Below, one piece after another: positions 44,100 through 56,712 of a stretch of DNA of 64,000 bases. The first letter of the stretch is position 1; the number at the start of each line of letters is the position of its first letter. The notes under the pieces are model-generated. The model was not told the DNA's origin, did not search any database, and saw only the letters and a program-made list of their open reading frames with translations. The DNA comes from Tetradesmus obliquus (lineage: Eukaryota > Chlorophyta > Chlorophyceae > Sphaeropleales > Scenedesmaceae): the NCBI GenBank assembly GCA_030272155.1, contig CP126207.1, positions 248,001 through 312,000 on the forward strand. The letters run 5' to 3'. The position numbers were made by a program, and so were the translations under genes.

Positions 44100-44340
44100 A
44101 CTTGCTCAGCCGGTATACTAAGGCTTCTAAGGTGCTAAGGGGCAACTAAGGGGCACCTAACCCTAGCATGCGCATTAGCTGGCCTTAGCAGGCCTAGCTG
44201 GGCTGGCCAGGGTTAGCAAAGTTCACTAGCCCACTACTAGGCCTAGCCGGCGGGTTAGCTTGCCTTAGCTGGCCTTATTAGGGCCCAACTAACCCTTTCT
44301 AAGGTAGCCTGGGCCTAGTAGGGCGTTTGCTAGTAGAGTC
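44100..44340. repeat. Degenerate palindrome-rich repeat cluster
   Basis: Dense short units of CTAAGG, CCTTAGC and GGCCTAGC in both orientations. Segments such as CTACTAGGCCTAGCCGG near 44236 pair with GGCCTAGTAGGG near 44310. It looks like the remains of a foldback or simple-sequence element. Confidence 0.55.
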
Positions 44341-44814
44341 AATATGCTGGACCAGATGACCTCGCCCAAGCCTCCTGGTGCTCTGAGAGGGCTTGTACTA
44401 GTCAGACTTGTACTGTGGCAGGCCCTGTCAAGACAACAAGTGCTTTTAAGGCCGCTTGTGACAACAGTACTCAACAGTAACAACGCAGCAGGCATGGCAA
44501 CAAACAGCAGCATAGCCCGCACAGACAGGCTTTGAGCGCATAGGCTGGCTGCTGCCGTAGTCCTGCAGCTGCAGCTGCAGCTGCAGCAGTGGCACACGTC
44601 TGGCAGCTGCCGTAGCCCTCAGGACCCCGTCTGGCTGGCCAGAACCCCGGGTTTTGGGGGTGACGGGGGCTGCCCCCTCATCCCGCGGGTTTGAAGACCC
44701 CTGAGCGGCAATGGCATGCATCTGGCAGCTACCGTAGCCTTCAGGACTCGGTTGGTGTCTAAATCCTGTCTTACACATGCCGACAACGCCGCCTTGCTGT
44801 ACAGATTTGGCAGC

Positions 44815-46136
44815 GCCTCCTTACCGGTCACCAAAGTAGGGCCACAGGCCCACCCACAAAGGAGCCAGACAAGGCTCATGGGGTCCAGCAAGAATCCAAC
44901 TAGTTCAGCAAATTTGCCTTCTTATAAAAGAAGGGGGGTTGATAGATATCAAGTGTCGGAGACCTCCACAAGCTCAGAGTACTCAGTCTCTGAGGCACTA
45001 GATTCGCCAGGAAGCAAAGCAATCGTCTCAAAATAATCCCGAACCAGAAAGCAGTGATGGATGAAGCCAGCAACCCTGCTCTGTCTCTGCTGCATAAAGT
45101 CAGCCATGCTACGACCACCAGGGCTGACGGCATTGCCTTGGCCATCAGAACCACCAAAATCGAAAAAAAGCTTCCAATTGTGCTGTGGTAGCGAGCCAGT
45201 AGGATTCCGTCCCCCCTGGTTACAAAAAAAACTCCAATAACGCTCGCGAACTGCCTCGTATGCCTCACACTCAAACACAAAGCGAGATCCGTCTTCAACT
45301 TGGCCAGCAGCACATCGATGGCACAGTCGCAGCTGCCTGGGCAGCGGCGAGTTGTCCACACGCTCCCATCTACCAGTAGCCACACGCAAATCATGAGATC
45401 CCAAACGAAAGCACATCAAAGATGACAGGTGCATCTTGTTCAAGCCAGCTGTGTACTGCACATAATCAGAGCACCAGCTCTCGGGGCGAGACATATTGAG
45501 GTCAGAAAACGGCGTGCAGGCAAACCAGCTGTCATAAGTAGAGCAAACAACTGTGTCCGAACCAGCCTGCCTGGGGTTGCAGGGCAGATTCTGCCACCGC
45601 TGATACAGCCAGGCTTGAAAGGCAGCTTGGGGCTTGCCCTTATCCGCATCCTCCAATCTGCCGAGGCCATCCAGCGTCTGCAAAACACCACCCAAAGAAC
45701 CCGTGTGTGTATGCAAAGACCGCACAAAAGCACGAAACTGCCAGAACCACAGGGCCTTCTGCCGGCCCTGTTCGACGCTGCCAGAAAAGTGTCTCAGGCT
45801 GAGATCTCTGTTCTCCTGCATTGCAAGATAGAGCCAGTCATTCGAGGGCCGAGCAACCACTCTGTTCCACAAATCCCAGCATGCAGTGTACCAGCCACTG
45901 ACCAGAGGCCTGCAACCAAACTCACGCAGCAGCAGCTGTCTACAGGTGGACTTGCGCACACGGCCAGCCAGCAGCCGCAAAAACAAAGGATCAAACTTCA
46001 AAGGATCAAACTTCAAGTTGTGGCACATACCTCTGCAATTGCCATTACATGTGTGTGACCTGCCTTGCAAGGCCAGTGCTGCCCGTTCACACACATGTAA
46101 TGGTTGCATCGCTGAATCTGAAAACGTACCGAACAC
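44815..46136 (-). mobile_element. 5'-truncated LINE (non-LTR retrotransposon), end of ORF2
   Basis: A 395-codon minus-strand frame (46136-44949, no clear ATG start) matches the C-terminal part of LINE endonuclease/reverse transcriptase proteins. Landmarks: MCFRLGSHDLRVATGRWERV, RLCHRCAAGQVEDGSRFVFE and CEAYEAVRERYWSF, i.e. the conserved Cys-x2-Cys and His/Cys-rich region after the polymerase. The catalytic domains are absent, so this is a dead copy, as usual for incompletely reverse-transcribed LINEs. The frame has no internal stop, so the insertion is probably not very old. The 3' UTR appears to continue to about 44815; the exact end and target-site duplication were not found. Confidence 0.8.
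46042..46103. repeat. Perfect 17-bp inverted repeat at the LINE 5' end
   Basis: CCATTACATGTGTGTGA at 46042-46058 is exactly complementary to TCACACACATGTAATGG at 46087-46103, with a 28-base loop. It lies in the first codons of the truncated LINE frame. Confidence 0.92.
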
Positions 46137-47120
46137 TAGGTTTTACCCTCATGTTGCCAGTTCTGCGGTGCACTGCTTTACAGCTTGAGGTTACCTGCAG
46201 GTGTGTAGCTGCACAGTGCAGCTGTGGATGCTGTGTGTGCTTGATGAGAGCACCAGAAGCAGCAGCTGTCTTGATCCTATGCTCACTGCAGAGCAAAACG
46301 TCGTAGCATTCTCGCTGGTGAATGCAGCTATGTGCAAAACAACAAGTGCCGAAACCAGCAGCACGTGTGTGGCTTTCCCGCCCGGACGTGCGCAGCACCG
46401 TGCGTCACTGTCTGCGAAGGCGGCAACTGCGATAAATGACACGGCCCTCGCTCTCGGAATCTTGATCGTGTCGTCAATATAACATACTGGGTTTATTCCT
46501 CAATCATTCATTATCCTCTGCCTTGCTTCTTGCCGCACGCGGCCTGCGACTCAGAGTGGTTGAACCCAGCCGCTCGTGTGTCACGCAGCCAGCAGTCAAT
46601 AGACATCCACATGCTTCATTGGCGCTCTCGTGCTTTCTCAGCGTTGATGAACGTGGCGCTGACGCTGTATACTGACTTGTAGCTCGCAGACAGGCCATCT
46701 GGCTATTGCCATTAGTTGAGGAGAGTGGCTCGTCCAACGCCCTTCTACTTCTAATATCTTATTTAGCTGTTAGGTAGCTGCCTAACCTGTAAGGACAGAA
46801 CTTCGACAGCGCCAGTGGGGACAAAAGTCCCCGCCAAAGGAAATCCAAGGAGGTAAGGACCTCACCACTCAAACAAAAGTATATCTATACTTTTAGTTTT
46901 CGCTTGCCGCGGTATGATAGTCTCATTGTACTCGCAGCCCAGATCACCAGGCACCACTCGACTTGCGCCAGCTGCTGCCCCGCAGCGCTCCCTCACGCCC
47001 CGCAGCAGCATCGAATACGTTTAAACTTACATCATCTTCTACTCTATCTGTACAAACGCGGACCTTGTTGCTGGGCACTCAACCGCAGGCCAGCAGCAGA
47101 GCCGAGGGTACCTTGTTTGA
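46137..47120. other. Intergenic region and probable promoter of the Q-rich gene
   Basis: No gene seen. AAAAGTATATCTATACTTTT at 46875-46894 is a near-perfect AT-rich palindrome 230 bases before the ATG. It could include a TATA-like element, but this is weak. Confidence 0.35.
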
Positions 47121-47377
47121 ATGAATGGGCACGCTCAAACGCAGGCGCAGCTTTACTGCCTGGCTTCGAACCTCCTCAACAGCATGCAGCAGCAGCAAAC
47201 TCCGCTTGCAGGAAGCCTGGGGGCGAGCTGCAGGGCAGCGCACCATCAACAGCAGCAGCAGCAGCAGCAGCAGCAACTGCCGCAGCAACAGCAGCAGTAC
47301 ACACCTTACGCTCCACGAGCAGAGGGTGAGCAGCAGCAGCCACAGCAGTTCATGCAGCACCAAGCTCCGAACTACGC

Positions 47378-47410
<33 letters not shown>

Positions 47411-47537
47411 TGTGCCCTGCAGTGGGGGTGTGGCCTACTCGCAGCCTGCCGCTGCTGCTGCTGCCCACGCACCCCCAGTTGCTGCAGTAGAACGCAGCTG
47501 GCAACCAGCAGCAGCAGCACACCCAAACCCTGCCTCC

Positions 47538-47573
<36 letters not shown>

Positions 47574-47616
47574 CAAGCACCTGGCACCATCCCGCCCCAC
47601 CCACAGCCACCACCAC

Positions 47617-47654
<38 letters not shown>

Positions 47655-49455
47655 CCGCCAACCCCTGCCGCTGCTACTGAGCCAACACACGCCAACCCAG
47701 TTGGCAGCAGCAGCAGCAGCAGGCCGCAAAGCCTTGCAGGAAACCCCTTAGGCCCCACCCCTGCAGCAGCAGCAGCAGCAGATGTCAGCAGGCCAATGAG
47801 CCTTGCAGGACAGATCTCAGCTCCCGTCCCTGCAGCAGCAGCAGCAGCAGCAGCAGATGTCAGCAGGCCGATGAGCCCTGCAGGAAACCTGCTGGGTGCA
47901 GTGCTGCACTCAATAGAAGCCGAGCTGCAGAAAGAGATCGAGCAGTTTGCAGGAGCGCTGGTGCGGCAGCATAAGGAGAAGCTGCTCAGGAGTATAGAGG
48001 CGCTGCAGGGTGCAGCAGCAACACCTGCCCCTGCTGCTGCTGCTGCTGCTGCTCGAGCCGGTGGATCGGATGCCACAACGCTGCTTAGGAGCACAGAGGC
48101 CTTGCAAGGCGCAGCAGCAACAACAGCAGCACCGCAGGATGCTGCAGCAGCAGCAGTTGCTGCTGCACCTGCTGCGCAAGCTGCTGCTGCTGCTGCCCCG
48201 ATTCAAAGCACGCAAGGGCCAGCAGCGTTTGTCTGTGCTGCCTGCAACCACACCAGCAGTGACAGAGGCAGCAGCGCTGCAGGTGTGCTATGCAACCGCT
48301 GCACTGCGCAGCAGCAACAGCAACCATACGGCGCGCCTGGCATGGCGGCTCACACAGCACCACCAGCAGCAGCAGCAGCAGCAGCTGGCCACCCTCAGCA
48401 GCAGCAGCAGCTGCTGCAGATAGATCAGATGCAGCGACAGGCCAGCACGCCAAGCAGCATGTCAGGCAGCGGCTTGCATCGAGGCTCAACGCCGCCGCCA
48501 GTGCAGCAGCAGCAGCAGATAGATCAGATCAGATCAGATCAGATCATTGAGATGACTCAGCGTCAGCAGTCGACGGCGCTCAGTGCTGTCGGCAGCAACC
48601 CTGTCGAGCCACAGCAGCAGCAGCAGCAGCAGCACATAGCCACAAACAACTACCAGCAGCAGCAGCAGCAGCAGCAGCAAGCTCTGCCCCAAGAGCCGCT
48701 GCCACCTTGGCATCAGCAGCAGCAGCAATCCTGGCGTGAGCAGCAGCAGCAGCAGTCCTGGCCCCAGCAGCAGCAGCAGCAGCCACCTTGGCAGCAGGAG
48801 CAGCAGCAGCTGCTGCCTGCACATGCTGCTGCTGTAGCGCCGCGGGCATCCCATATGAACAGCATAGATCCTGTGCCGCCGGCTAGCCTGCAGCAGCAGC
48901 AGCAGCAGCAGCAGGGCGTGTACAGCATCCCTGCTTGCCCCTCACCCTGCAGCATGGATATCTGCTACCCCACCCAGCAGCAGCAGCAGCAGCAGCAGCA
49001 GGCAAACCCACCGCAGCTGCCTTCGCCAGCAGCAGCAGTAGGTTGTGCTGTCACAGGCTCCCCTCCAGGTGCAGCAGCAGCAGACTGCAGCAGTCAGCAA
49101 CAGCAGCAGCAGCAGCCCAACAACAGCAGCTGGGTCTCTGCTGCTAGCCCCTTTGCTGCTGCAAGCACTCCGGGCAGTGCAGTTGACCAAGCCACTCCTC
49201 CAGCTGCCTACAGCCCACCCGAGCAGCAGCAGCAGCAGCAGCAGCAGCAGTGTGGTACGCTGCATGTGCCGCCCAGCAGCAGCCCACCCGAGCAGCAGCA
49301 ACAGCAGCACCACCACCAGCAGCAGCAGCAGCAGTGTGGTACGCTGCACGTGCCGCCGAGCAGCAGCACCCATGCAGCAGCAGCGGCAGCAGCAGCGGCA
49401 GCGGCGGCGCCTACAAGCAGCAGCAGGGGCTGTGGCGTGTCAGCAGGCCGATACC

Positions 49456-49486
<31 letters not shown>

Positions 49487-50341
49487 CTACTCGAGCCCTC
49501 ATGTGACAGATCTAGTGGCTGGTGCATTCGGCGGCTCTCCTTGCTGCACCCCAACCAGTGATCTTTTTGAGGGTTTAGATGCGTTACTTGAAGAGCACAT
49601 GGGCTCTGATCTAGATGTGTCATGCTTAATGAGCCCGCGGCAGCAGCAGCAGCAGCGGCAGAAGCTAGGCGCGGGCGACAGCCCGTCAAGTGCAGCAGCA
49701 GCGGCAGCAGCATTTGGGTCCGCATGCTGCGCAGCCGCCGTCACATGGCCAGCAGCAGCAGCAGCAGCGGCGGCGCCGCAAACCCTAAACCCTGGCGGGG
49801 GTTCTGCTGGCACCCGCAGCACCAGCACAGACAAAAGCAGCAGCGCAGAATTCAGCGCATGCAGCGGCAGAGCAGCAGCAGCAGCAGGCCGCAAGCCCAG
49901 CAGCGGCCGCGGCAGGAGCCGCCGGCCGGCTGCTGCTGCTGCTGCCGCCGCCATTGCTGCTGCTGCTGCTGCCATCCTGCCTGAACCTGCTGCTGCTGCT
50001 GCTGGCATGCTGAAAAAGCAGAAGCGCACACCGAAAGATGCATCAGGGCTCGCCAGATCCTTTTCGGTGCAGGCAGCTGCTACTGCAGCAGGGGTCAACA
50101 ACGATCATGAGGAGCCAGCAGCAGCAGTAGCAGCGGCAGCAGCAGCAGCAAGAGGTCCCAGAGCTGCATCCTGCCCTGCTTCTGAGAGTGAGTTGATGCA
50201 GAGTGTGCAGTGGCGCCAGCAGCAGCAGCAGCAGCAGCAGCAGGGCCAGGGGCAACCAATGCAGTGGCAGGCTGCTCAACCCCAGCAGCACCAGCAGCAG
50301 CAGCAGCAGCATGGCCAGGGGCAGCAGTGGCACCAACCTGC

Positions 50342-50373
<32 letters not shown>

Positions 50374-50452
50374 TGCCACAGAGTGCAGCACCATTGCTGC
50401 AGCACCAGCCACCCCTGCAGCAGCAGCAGCAGCAGCAGGCATGTGCTTGGCC

Positions 50453-50486
<34 letters not shown>

Positions 50487-51077
50487 TCATCTTGGCACCA
50501 GCAGCAGCAACCGTGGCAGAGCGGTCCACCTAGCCTACAACAACAGGGCACAGCAGCAGGAGCAGCAGCACCGCAGCCGGTGCAGCAGCAGCAGCAGCAG
50601 CAGCAGGGGTTGCAGGTAATCCACCAGATGCCTCAGCAGCAGCAGCAGCAGCAGCAGCCAGTGCCACACTGGCAGCAACAGCAGCAGCAGCAGCAGGGGC
50701 CACCACCGGTGCAGCAGCAACAGACGTACCAGCAGCTGCAGCAGCAACAGCAGCAGGGGCCACCCCCCGTGCAGCAGCAGCAGCAACAGACCTGCGAGCA
50801 GCCGCCACAGCAGCAGTCCTGGCAGCAGCCCCAGCAGCCACAGCAGCAGCAGCAGCAGCAGCCTGTGCCGATTGCGCAGCAGCCTGCAACGCTGCAGCAC
50901 CGCAACTGGCCCCAGCCGCAGCAAGAGCAGCAGCAGCTGCAGCCAATGCAGCAACAACAGAGCTGGCAGCAGCAGCAGCAGCAGCAGCCGCCGCAGCAGC
51001 AGCAGCGTAGTGCTGGAGTGTCTTCGATGCCGCCATGGCTGCAGCAGCATCTATGCCGCAGTGGCAAGCGGCTGTAG
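47121..51077 (+). CDS. Gln/Ala-rich protein with GATA-like Cys4 motif, unknown function
   Basis: A single open frame of 1318 codons; an in-frame TGA lies directly before ATG 47121. It is dominated by CAG-coded Gln runs, with Ala runs (GCA) and Ser/Pro linkers. Non-repetitive islands argue that it is translated. A predicted amphipathic helix lies near residues 267-296 (SIEAELQKEIEQFAGALVRQ). A Cys-x2-Cys-x15-Cys-x2-Cys motif lies at residues 371-393 (CAAC to LCNRC), resembling a shortened GATA zinc finger. An acidic patch follows near 810 (DLFEGLDALLEEHMGSDLDV), a basic Lys/Arg cluster near 965, and the end is MPPWLQQHLCRSGKRL. The composition suggests a transcription regulator or condensate-type protein; that is inference. 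No intron is needed, in contrast with its neighbours. Confidence 0.65.
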
Positions 51078-51131
51078 CAGCAGCAGCAGCAGCAGCAGCA
51101 GCAGTGCAAGCCTTGTGAACAACCACGTGCA

Positions 51132-51136
51132 TGTAA
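51132..51136 (+). terminator. Candidate poly(A) signal TGTAA of the Q-rich gene
   Basis: TGTAA 55 bases after the stop codon. The position suits a short 3' UTR. Confidence 0.45.
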
Positions 51137-53456
51137 ATCAGGGCCGGAGGCATTCGCCAGGCCTTCCTTCCTTATTCCTTTTCAAAACAGCACTTGACTT
51201 GGCTTCCTTTTTTGTGGTGGTGGCAATGACTTTCTGTTGCAAGACGCACCAATGCACACAGTGGCTGGTTGTGGGGATTTCGTTGCAGGTTTGCCTTGCC
51301 TGTCTTCATGTGGTGAACGCAGTTGCCTGTGCTGCTGCTTCACAACTGCCAACACCTCTTGTGCGGCATGCATGTGTGGTAGCAGATGGGTTGCATGCAG
51401 CAACCCGCATTGTGTTGCACGGATGGGAAGTGAGTGCGGCACAGATTTGCAGCCTCTGTTAGATCTGTTGTGGGTTGCTACAAGATACATCCACATTGGC
51501 AAGATGATGTTCGGAGGGTGCACGCCAACCTTACTCTGCCCAACAACCCTTTGGGTTGGGCTTGGCTGTGTCATTGTTGGTGCATGGTTTACAGACAACT
51601 GCAGCAGCAGGAGCAGCAGCAAACCTGCCAGCACTCAGCAGCAGCAATCCTGCTACCACTCAGCAGCAGCAGCAGTACTCCCAGCAAGACTTCATCATAC
51701 CTTTGAGACATGCTTTGTGGCTCACTCAGTGCGCATCGACTGCAGCTGTTTTGCCATATTATGCATTTGGCAGCAGCAGTAGCAGCAGCTGTTGCTGCAG
51801 ACAGTGATGCTCTGTGGGTCACTCACAGCGCATGCCATGTGTGGTGTTTTGATCTGTGGAGCAAGCAGGCTGCAGCCAGCCAGCCAGCCGCATGCAGCCA
51901 GCAAGCAAGCAAGCCGCATGCAGTGTGCGGCGGTACAGGCGCTTGCACTGTCTGTGGTACAGGAAACAGTTTGTGGTGTGTGTGCCTTGCTGCATCGCTT
52001 TTCTCAGGAAAGTCAGCTCTCTGCTGCGGCATGGTTGCTAGCGTTTGTGTGGAGCCTTTGGTGGGCGGCAAAACATGCATTCAGAATGTTTGAGGCACAG
52101 GAAACACTTCGTGTGATGCGATGGCGTGCCCAGCTGCACAGCTTTGCAGGAACAGGCAGCCCAGCGCTGCAGCCGCTGCACGATGGCTGCCTGCGTTGCT
52201 TTGGATCAATGGCTGGTGTAAGTGGGCGCATGTTTGCAGGAAAAGGCAGCACAGTGCTGCACAATGATAGGTTGCGTTTGCTTTGTGAAGACACACTTTG
52301 TGTCAGGTGGCTGGCTGCACTGCCTTTGCAGGAACAGCTCGACACCCGCTGCACGATGGTTGCTTGCGTTGCTTGGGGCATTGCTCACGCTGGTTGGGGC
52401 ATTGCTTGCTGTCTTTCAGCATTGCTTGCATTGGTTGGACATGGGCTGGTGTAGGGGGGCCGTTGGGGTTTCTGTTTCGAATAGGGTGCCACTTTTTGAA
52501 CGCGTGCAGGCTGATGGGCCAAGCACACAGCAGCTGTGCAGAAGTGTTGCCATTTTAACGTGCCGTCAATATGTCGTTCTTTTTGTCAGGGGCCGCACGG
52601 TTTTTTGTGGCATGCGTGGCCTAGTTGCTGCCTGCAGCGGCGGTTGCGTTGCTGCGTGACATGATACTATCAAGCAGATTGGCTGTTACCCGGCTGCAGA
52701 AGTAGCAGCAGCAGCACGCAGGAGCGGTGACCTGATACATGACATACACATGTGCTTCATTCAGTCATGCATTTCCCTTTTTGTTATAACTTCCGGGTTG
52801 TTGACCATGCAATGCTATGTTATTATGTTATTATGAGGATTCAATAGTTTGACTGCAGGAACAAACATGCAGGCCAATGGACTTGCTGCTTGCGCTGCAC
52901 GCAGCAGCCGACACGCTCCAAGACATTTAAATGTTTGCCTGGGCCCCGCAGTGACTGTTACGTTGTTACTTTGACTGTTACATGACATGCATGCTGTCTT
53001 GTTACGGGGGTTTGAGTGGGATCTGATTTGACACGCCGCCGCCAGTGGTGCTGCTCTCTATTCTGGTTGGCGCTGTATTGCTTGCAATGGGACAGCTACA
53101 TAGCATCGTGGTTGCTACTGTTGCACATGGCAGTTGCTACAGTTGCAGATGGCGCACAAACACGTGGTTGCAAATGGCAGACAAACACGCGGTAGAGTTA
53201 CGAAGCGGTGGCGAACTGCTCTGTGCGTTGAACACCATGGTATGTCTCTTTTGGTGAATGGTGGTTGTGGCTGGCACACGCAATGCGCAACAGCAACAGC
53301 AGCTGCATCTGCTGCTGCTGCCATAAAAGGCGAAGGTGGACAAACACGTGGTTGCGTTAGGAAGCAAATGACGATTGCGCTGTGCATAACCAACACCATG
53401 GTATGTCTTTCGCTGTGGGTGGGTGTTCTGGCTGCCATGTGCAATGCGCAGCAGCA

Positions 53457-53489
<33 letters not shown>

Positions 53490-55542
53490 CCGGTGGCTGC
53501 TGCTGCTGCTGCTGCTGCTGCCACAACCTTCAGGGCAGTAGTGCCTCTGCTGCGCATACGTCATGTCGTGACGGCCAGTGTTGCTGCTGTGAGCAGCTGT
53601 CATCGCGACAGCAGCCAACGCCTTGGCAGTTTGGTTTGACGGCTGGGTGTGGGTTTGGGTTGGTCAAGCATGTGATTCAGGAGATGTGAAATAGCGGCTG
53701 ACAAACGACGCGTGTTGGGGTTGTGGTGCGTATGTGCGCTGCGCAAGAGCGCAGCCACCAGTGTGCGTGGTTCAGCAGCGTGGGCTGGCATGAGGAGCAG
53801 AGTTATGTTAGCCAACGGTGGTTTGTGTGTAGTACGTGGAAGGTGGTACACTGTGGGGTAGAGGGGTGTTTCTGTTAGGTTACTGGTGTCTAGATTCATT
53901 GCTGATTTTCTTGAAAAGGCTTGGGGTGTGCGTGATGCTTGCAAACATGATGGTGTAGTGCTCCCTTCTGTTGCCGCTCCATTGGGGCGCGGGGCCGATG
54001 GCGTTGATGCTATGGCTCGATGGGTAACATGATGATGGGGTAGAGGGGTGTTTGGTGGCTGATTTACGACCTGTGTAGATTGCCTGCGCAGCAGCAGCAG
54101 TTGGAGAGGACGGACTAGACAGTAGTCTATCTTCTGTGAAGACAAGACGTGTATTTTTTGTCCAGCACTGCGCTCTGTCTGTGCGTTCTGATCAAGCAAG
54201 CATCGATAAGTGTGGTTCAGTTCATATGCATCAGTGTGGGGAGTATGGCGGTGCTGCTGACCCGTCTGTGGCCTTGTGCAGCAACTGGCTTACCTGAAGG
54301 CTGCGGTAACCTATGGCAAGTATGAAATCCCATCCCATTGCCGACTCCAATCAGTTGTAAGTAATCAGTTTGTGAGCGCTAGCGCTTAGTTTTGTGCACT
54401 TGCAAGCTGGTGGTAGACTCTGTCTTTGAAGGAAGATCGCTCGTTGGCATGGATCGAGACCAGCAGCAGCAGGGCTGTGTCAGAGTCAGGTGAAGTCATC
54501 CAACCAGCAGCCAACCCGTCCTTGCATATGCTGGGTACCGCTGCACGCTTATAGTGTTTGACATTGAATCAAATTTCTTTCAAATTTCAATTCAATTTTG
54601 CAAAGTAGACAATGTCAGACCAGCCGAGGCTTGCCGAGCACAGCTGAGAATACATCTTGCGAGCGTAGAGCCAGCACTGCGCTGCAGCTGTCCACATGCA
54701 ACCTGCTGCATTGGAAGTTGCTTGATAATACGCATAAGTGTTACTTTTTACGTTTATTTATCATAAATTGATTGATTTTGCCAGTGCGCTCGCAGCAGGG
54801 CCGGGCGGGCAGAAGAACTTTTCGCGCCCAGGACGCTCGTCGAGCAGCAGCAGAGCTACGCAGCACAAAACCGGCTTCAAAGCTCCCCAATCGTACGTAT
54901 ACAACTTTAGTGTGAGTTCGGCGCTGCAGACACTTCACATGCATGCGCATCTGCTGTACTCAGCTGTTCTCAGAGCATCTTAGCACATCAGCAGTGCCCT
55001 GGCCCGTGGCGTTTAGCAAATTCATCATATGATGTTACAGAAAACAACAGATTGTCTTTTATTGGAGCTACAAGCGCTTGCACAAACAGCCCGCCTCTTT
55101 GCAAGCATGCCCATGTGCCACTGCTGCTGCTGCTCCTGCTGCTGCTGCTGCTAATGCCAGCTGCTGCAGAGACACAATCACCAACGCATGCGCAATGCTT
55201 GGGCCAGCTTCATTTGGCAGTCGAAGGGCAGCTGCAGCAGCAGCTGTCTTTTTACTAGCTGCGCTGGTGTGCTGCAACGCAGCTGCAGCAGCAGCAGCAG
55301 CAACTGAAGGTGGAGCCACACACATTGTGAGTGGCCTTGCCTGTTTGACTGCTGCTGAATCTGCATTTATAAATTGCCAAGGTTTCAAGCATTCTGGCAG
55401 CAGCAACTGACACAGAAATAACCTACCGTGTCCATTGCCATGTGCGGGTGCGGCAGCAGCAGCAGCAGCAGCAGCAGCAGTGGCAGCATGCAGAGTTGCA
55501 GCACAGCACAAGGTTGCACACTAGGACTAGCAGCTTGTGATG

Positions 55543-55577
<35 letters not shown>
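51137..55577. other. Long region without a confident gene
   Basis: Open frames here are short or look like low-complexity shadows. Related segments repeat (CGCTGCACGATGGCTGCCTG at 52176 and a relative at 52350; GGGGTAGAGGGGTGTTT at about 53854 and 54036). A first exon of the downstream methyltransferase should lie in its right part. One candidate is the ATG near 54450 (MDRDQQQQGCVRVR before a GT), which I could not confirm. Confidence 0.4.
53145..53470. repeat. Two copies of a segment of about 190 bp
   Basis: CAACACCATGGTATGTCT(C/T)T and AATGCGCA(A/G)CAGCA recur about 170-190 bases apart, with the preceding ACAAACACG(T/C)GGT region also repeated. Divergence is moderate. Confidence 0.8.
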
Positions 55578-55625
55578 ACTCCAGTCATGGACTACGGTTA
55601 AGCTACTGGGGCCGCTGCCGCAGCA
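55578..55625 (+). repeat. Acceptor-side relic of methyltransferase exon 55755-55898
   Basis: GTCATGGACTACGGTTAAGC followed by TACTGGGGCCG resembles the start of the full exon (GTCAAAGATTACGGCC, then TACTGGGACAG) but carries an in-frame TAA. Confidence 0.6.
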
Positions 55626-55688
55626 GGTTTCAGAGCCCATGCAGCTGCAAGGAGTCTGTGTACGCCTTTGCAATGAATTCTACCTTGC

Positions 55689-55689
<1 letters not shown>

Positions 55690-55749
<60 letters not shown>
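55690..55749. repeat. (CTG)n microsatellite at a splice acceptor
   Basis: About 20 CTG units directly before CCGCAG and the first recognised methyltransferase exon. It could be read as a poly-Leu start from an ATG at 55689, but intron end is the likelier role. Confidence 0.93.
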
Positions 55750-55750
<1 letters not shown>

Positions 55751-55754
55751 GCAG

Positions 55755-56665
55755 GTCAAAGATTACGGCCAGGCCAGCTACTGGGACAGGCGATACGAAG
55801 AGGAAGTCGGTTTGAACAAGTTTGAATGGTACCAGAGCTATGATAGCCTGCAGCCAATCTTGGAGAAGCACTTGGGACAGGATGGTCACGTGCTGCAGGT
55901 GAGGGGTGTAGGCTGGGGTTCAGGGCTGGGGTTCAGCAGCAGCAGCAGCGGCGGCAGCAGCACCGAGGACAATTGGATGCATGCAGGTGATTAGGTGTGA
56001 GCATGTTTGAATGGTACCAGAGCTACGACAGCCTGCAACAAATTTTGGAGAAGCACTTGGGATAGAAAGAACGCGTACTGCAGGTGAGTGGCTTGGTTTA
56101 GGGTTGGGGTTCAGCAGCAGCAGCAGCAGCAGCACTTCCTGCCAGCTTCCCGCAGCTGCAGGCAGAGCTCACCAGCCGCTCAGGGTGTAAAGGGCAGCTT
56201 TGTCAACACAACCATATCATCTGCCTGCTGCTAAACCCTTGCGCTGCTGCTGCTGCTAAACCCTGCAGGTTGGCGTAGGCACATCTGAGCTGCAGGCAGA
56301 GCTCATCACTCGCTCGCTGTTTAAGGGCAGCTTTGTCAACACAGACATATCTGCTGTTGCAGTGGCACACATGCAGCAGCTGCATGCAGGCTGGCCTCAG
56401 CTGACCTACCAAGTGGCAGACGCAAAGTGAGTGTTACTTCTTTCATTGGTTGTTATGTTGTGTGTCACACTGTCAGTATTTGACTGTCAGTGCTGCTTGC
56501 TGCGTGCGGGCTGGCTGCAGCTGACGTGCCAATTGGCAGAAGCCAAGGAAATGGTAGTTTGTTACGTTGTTTTCACGTTAATTGTTGCATCAGCATCATG
56601 CTTGCTGCGCTGGCAGGTGCGTCACTTGCTCCTTCTGTAAACGGCGGCAAGCACACATTTGCTGC

Positions 56666-56712
<47 letters not shown>

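Noticed and set aside
47435..51153. Several long minus-strand frames (poly-Leu, poly-Ala, poly-Cys)
   Set aside because: Shadows of the CAG-rich Q-rich gene; repeats keep all frames open.
51792..52454. Plus-strand frame of 220 codons
   Set aside because: Contains internally duplicated non-coding-like segments and Cys/Ala/Leu-biased composition without a family motif.
53600..54199. Minus-strand frame of about 200 codons
   Set aside because: No motif or compositional sign of coding; overlaps duplicated non-coding segments.
55689..55754. Poly-Leu signal anchor at the methyltransferase N-terminus
   Set aside because: The ATG plus CTG run is in frame, but intron CTG tracts before CAG are the rule here and a half-exon relic lies upstream, so an upstream exon is likelier.
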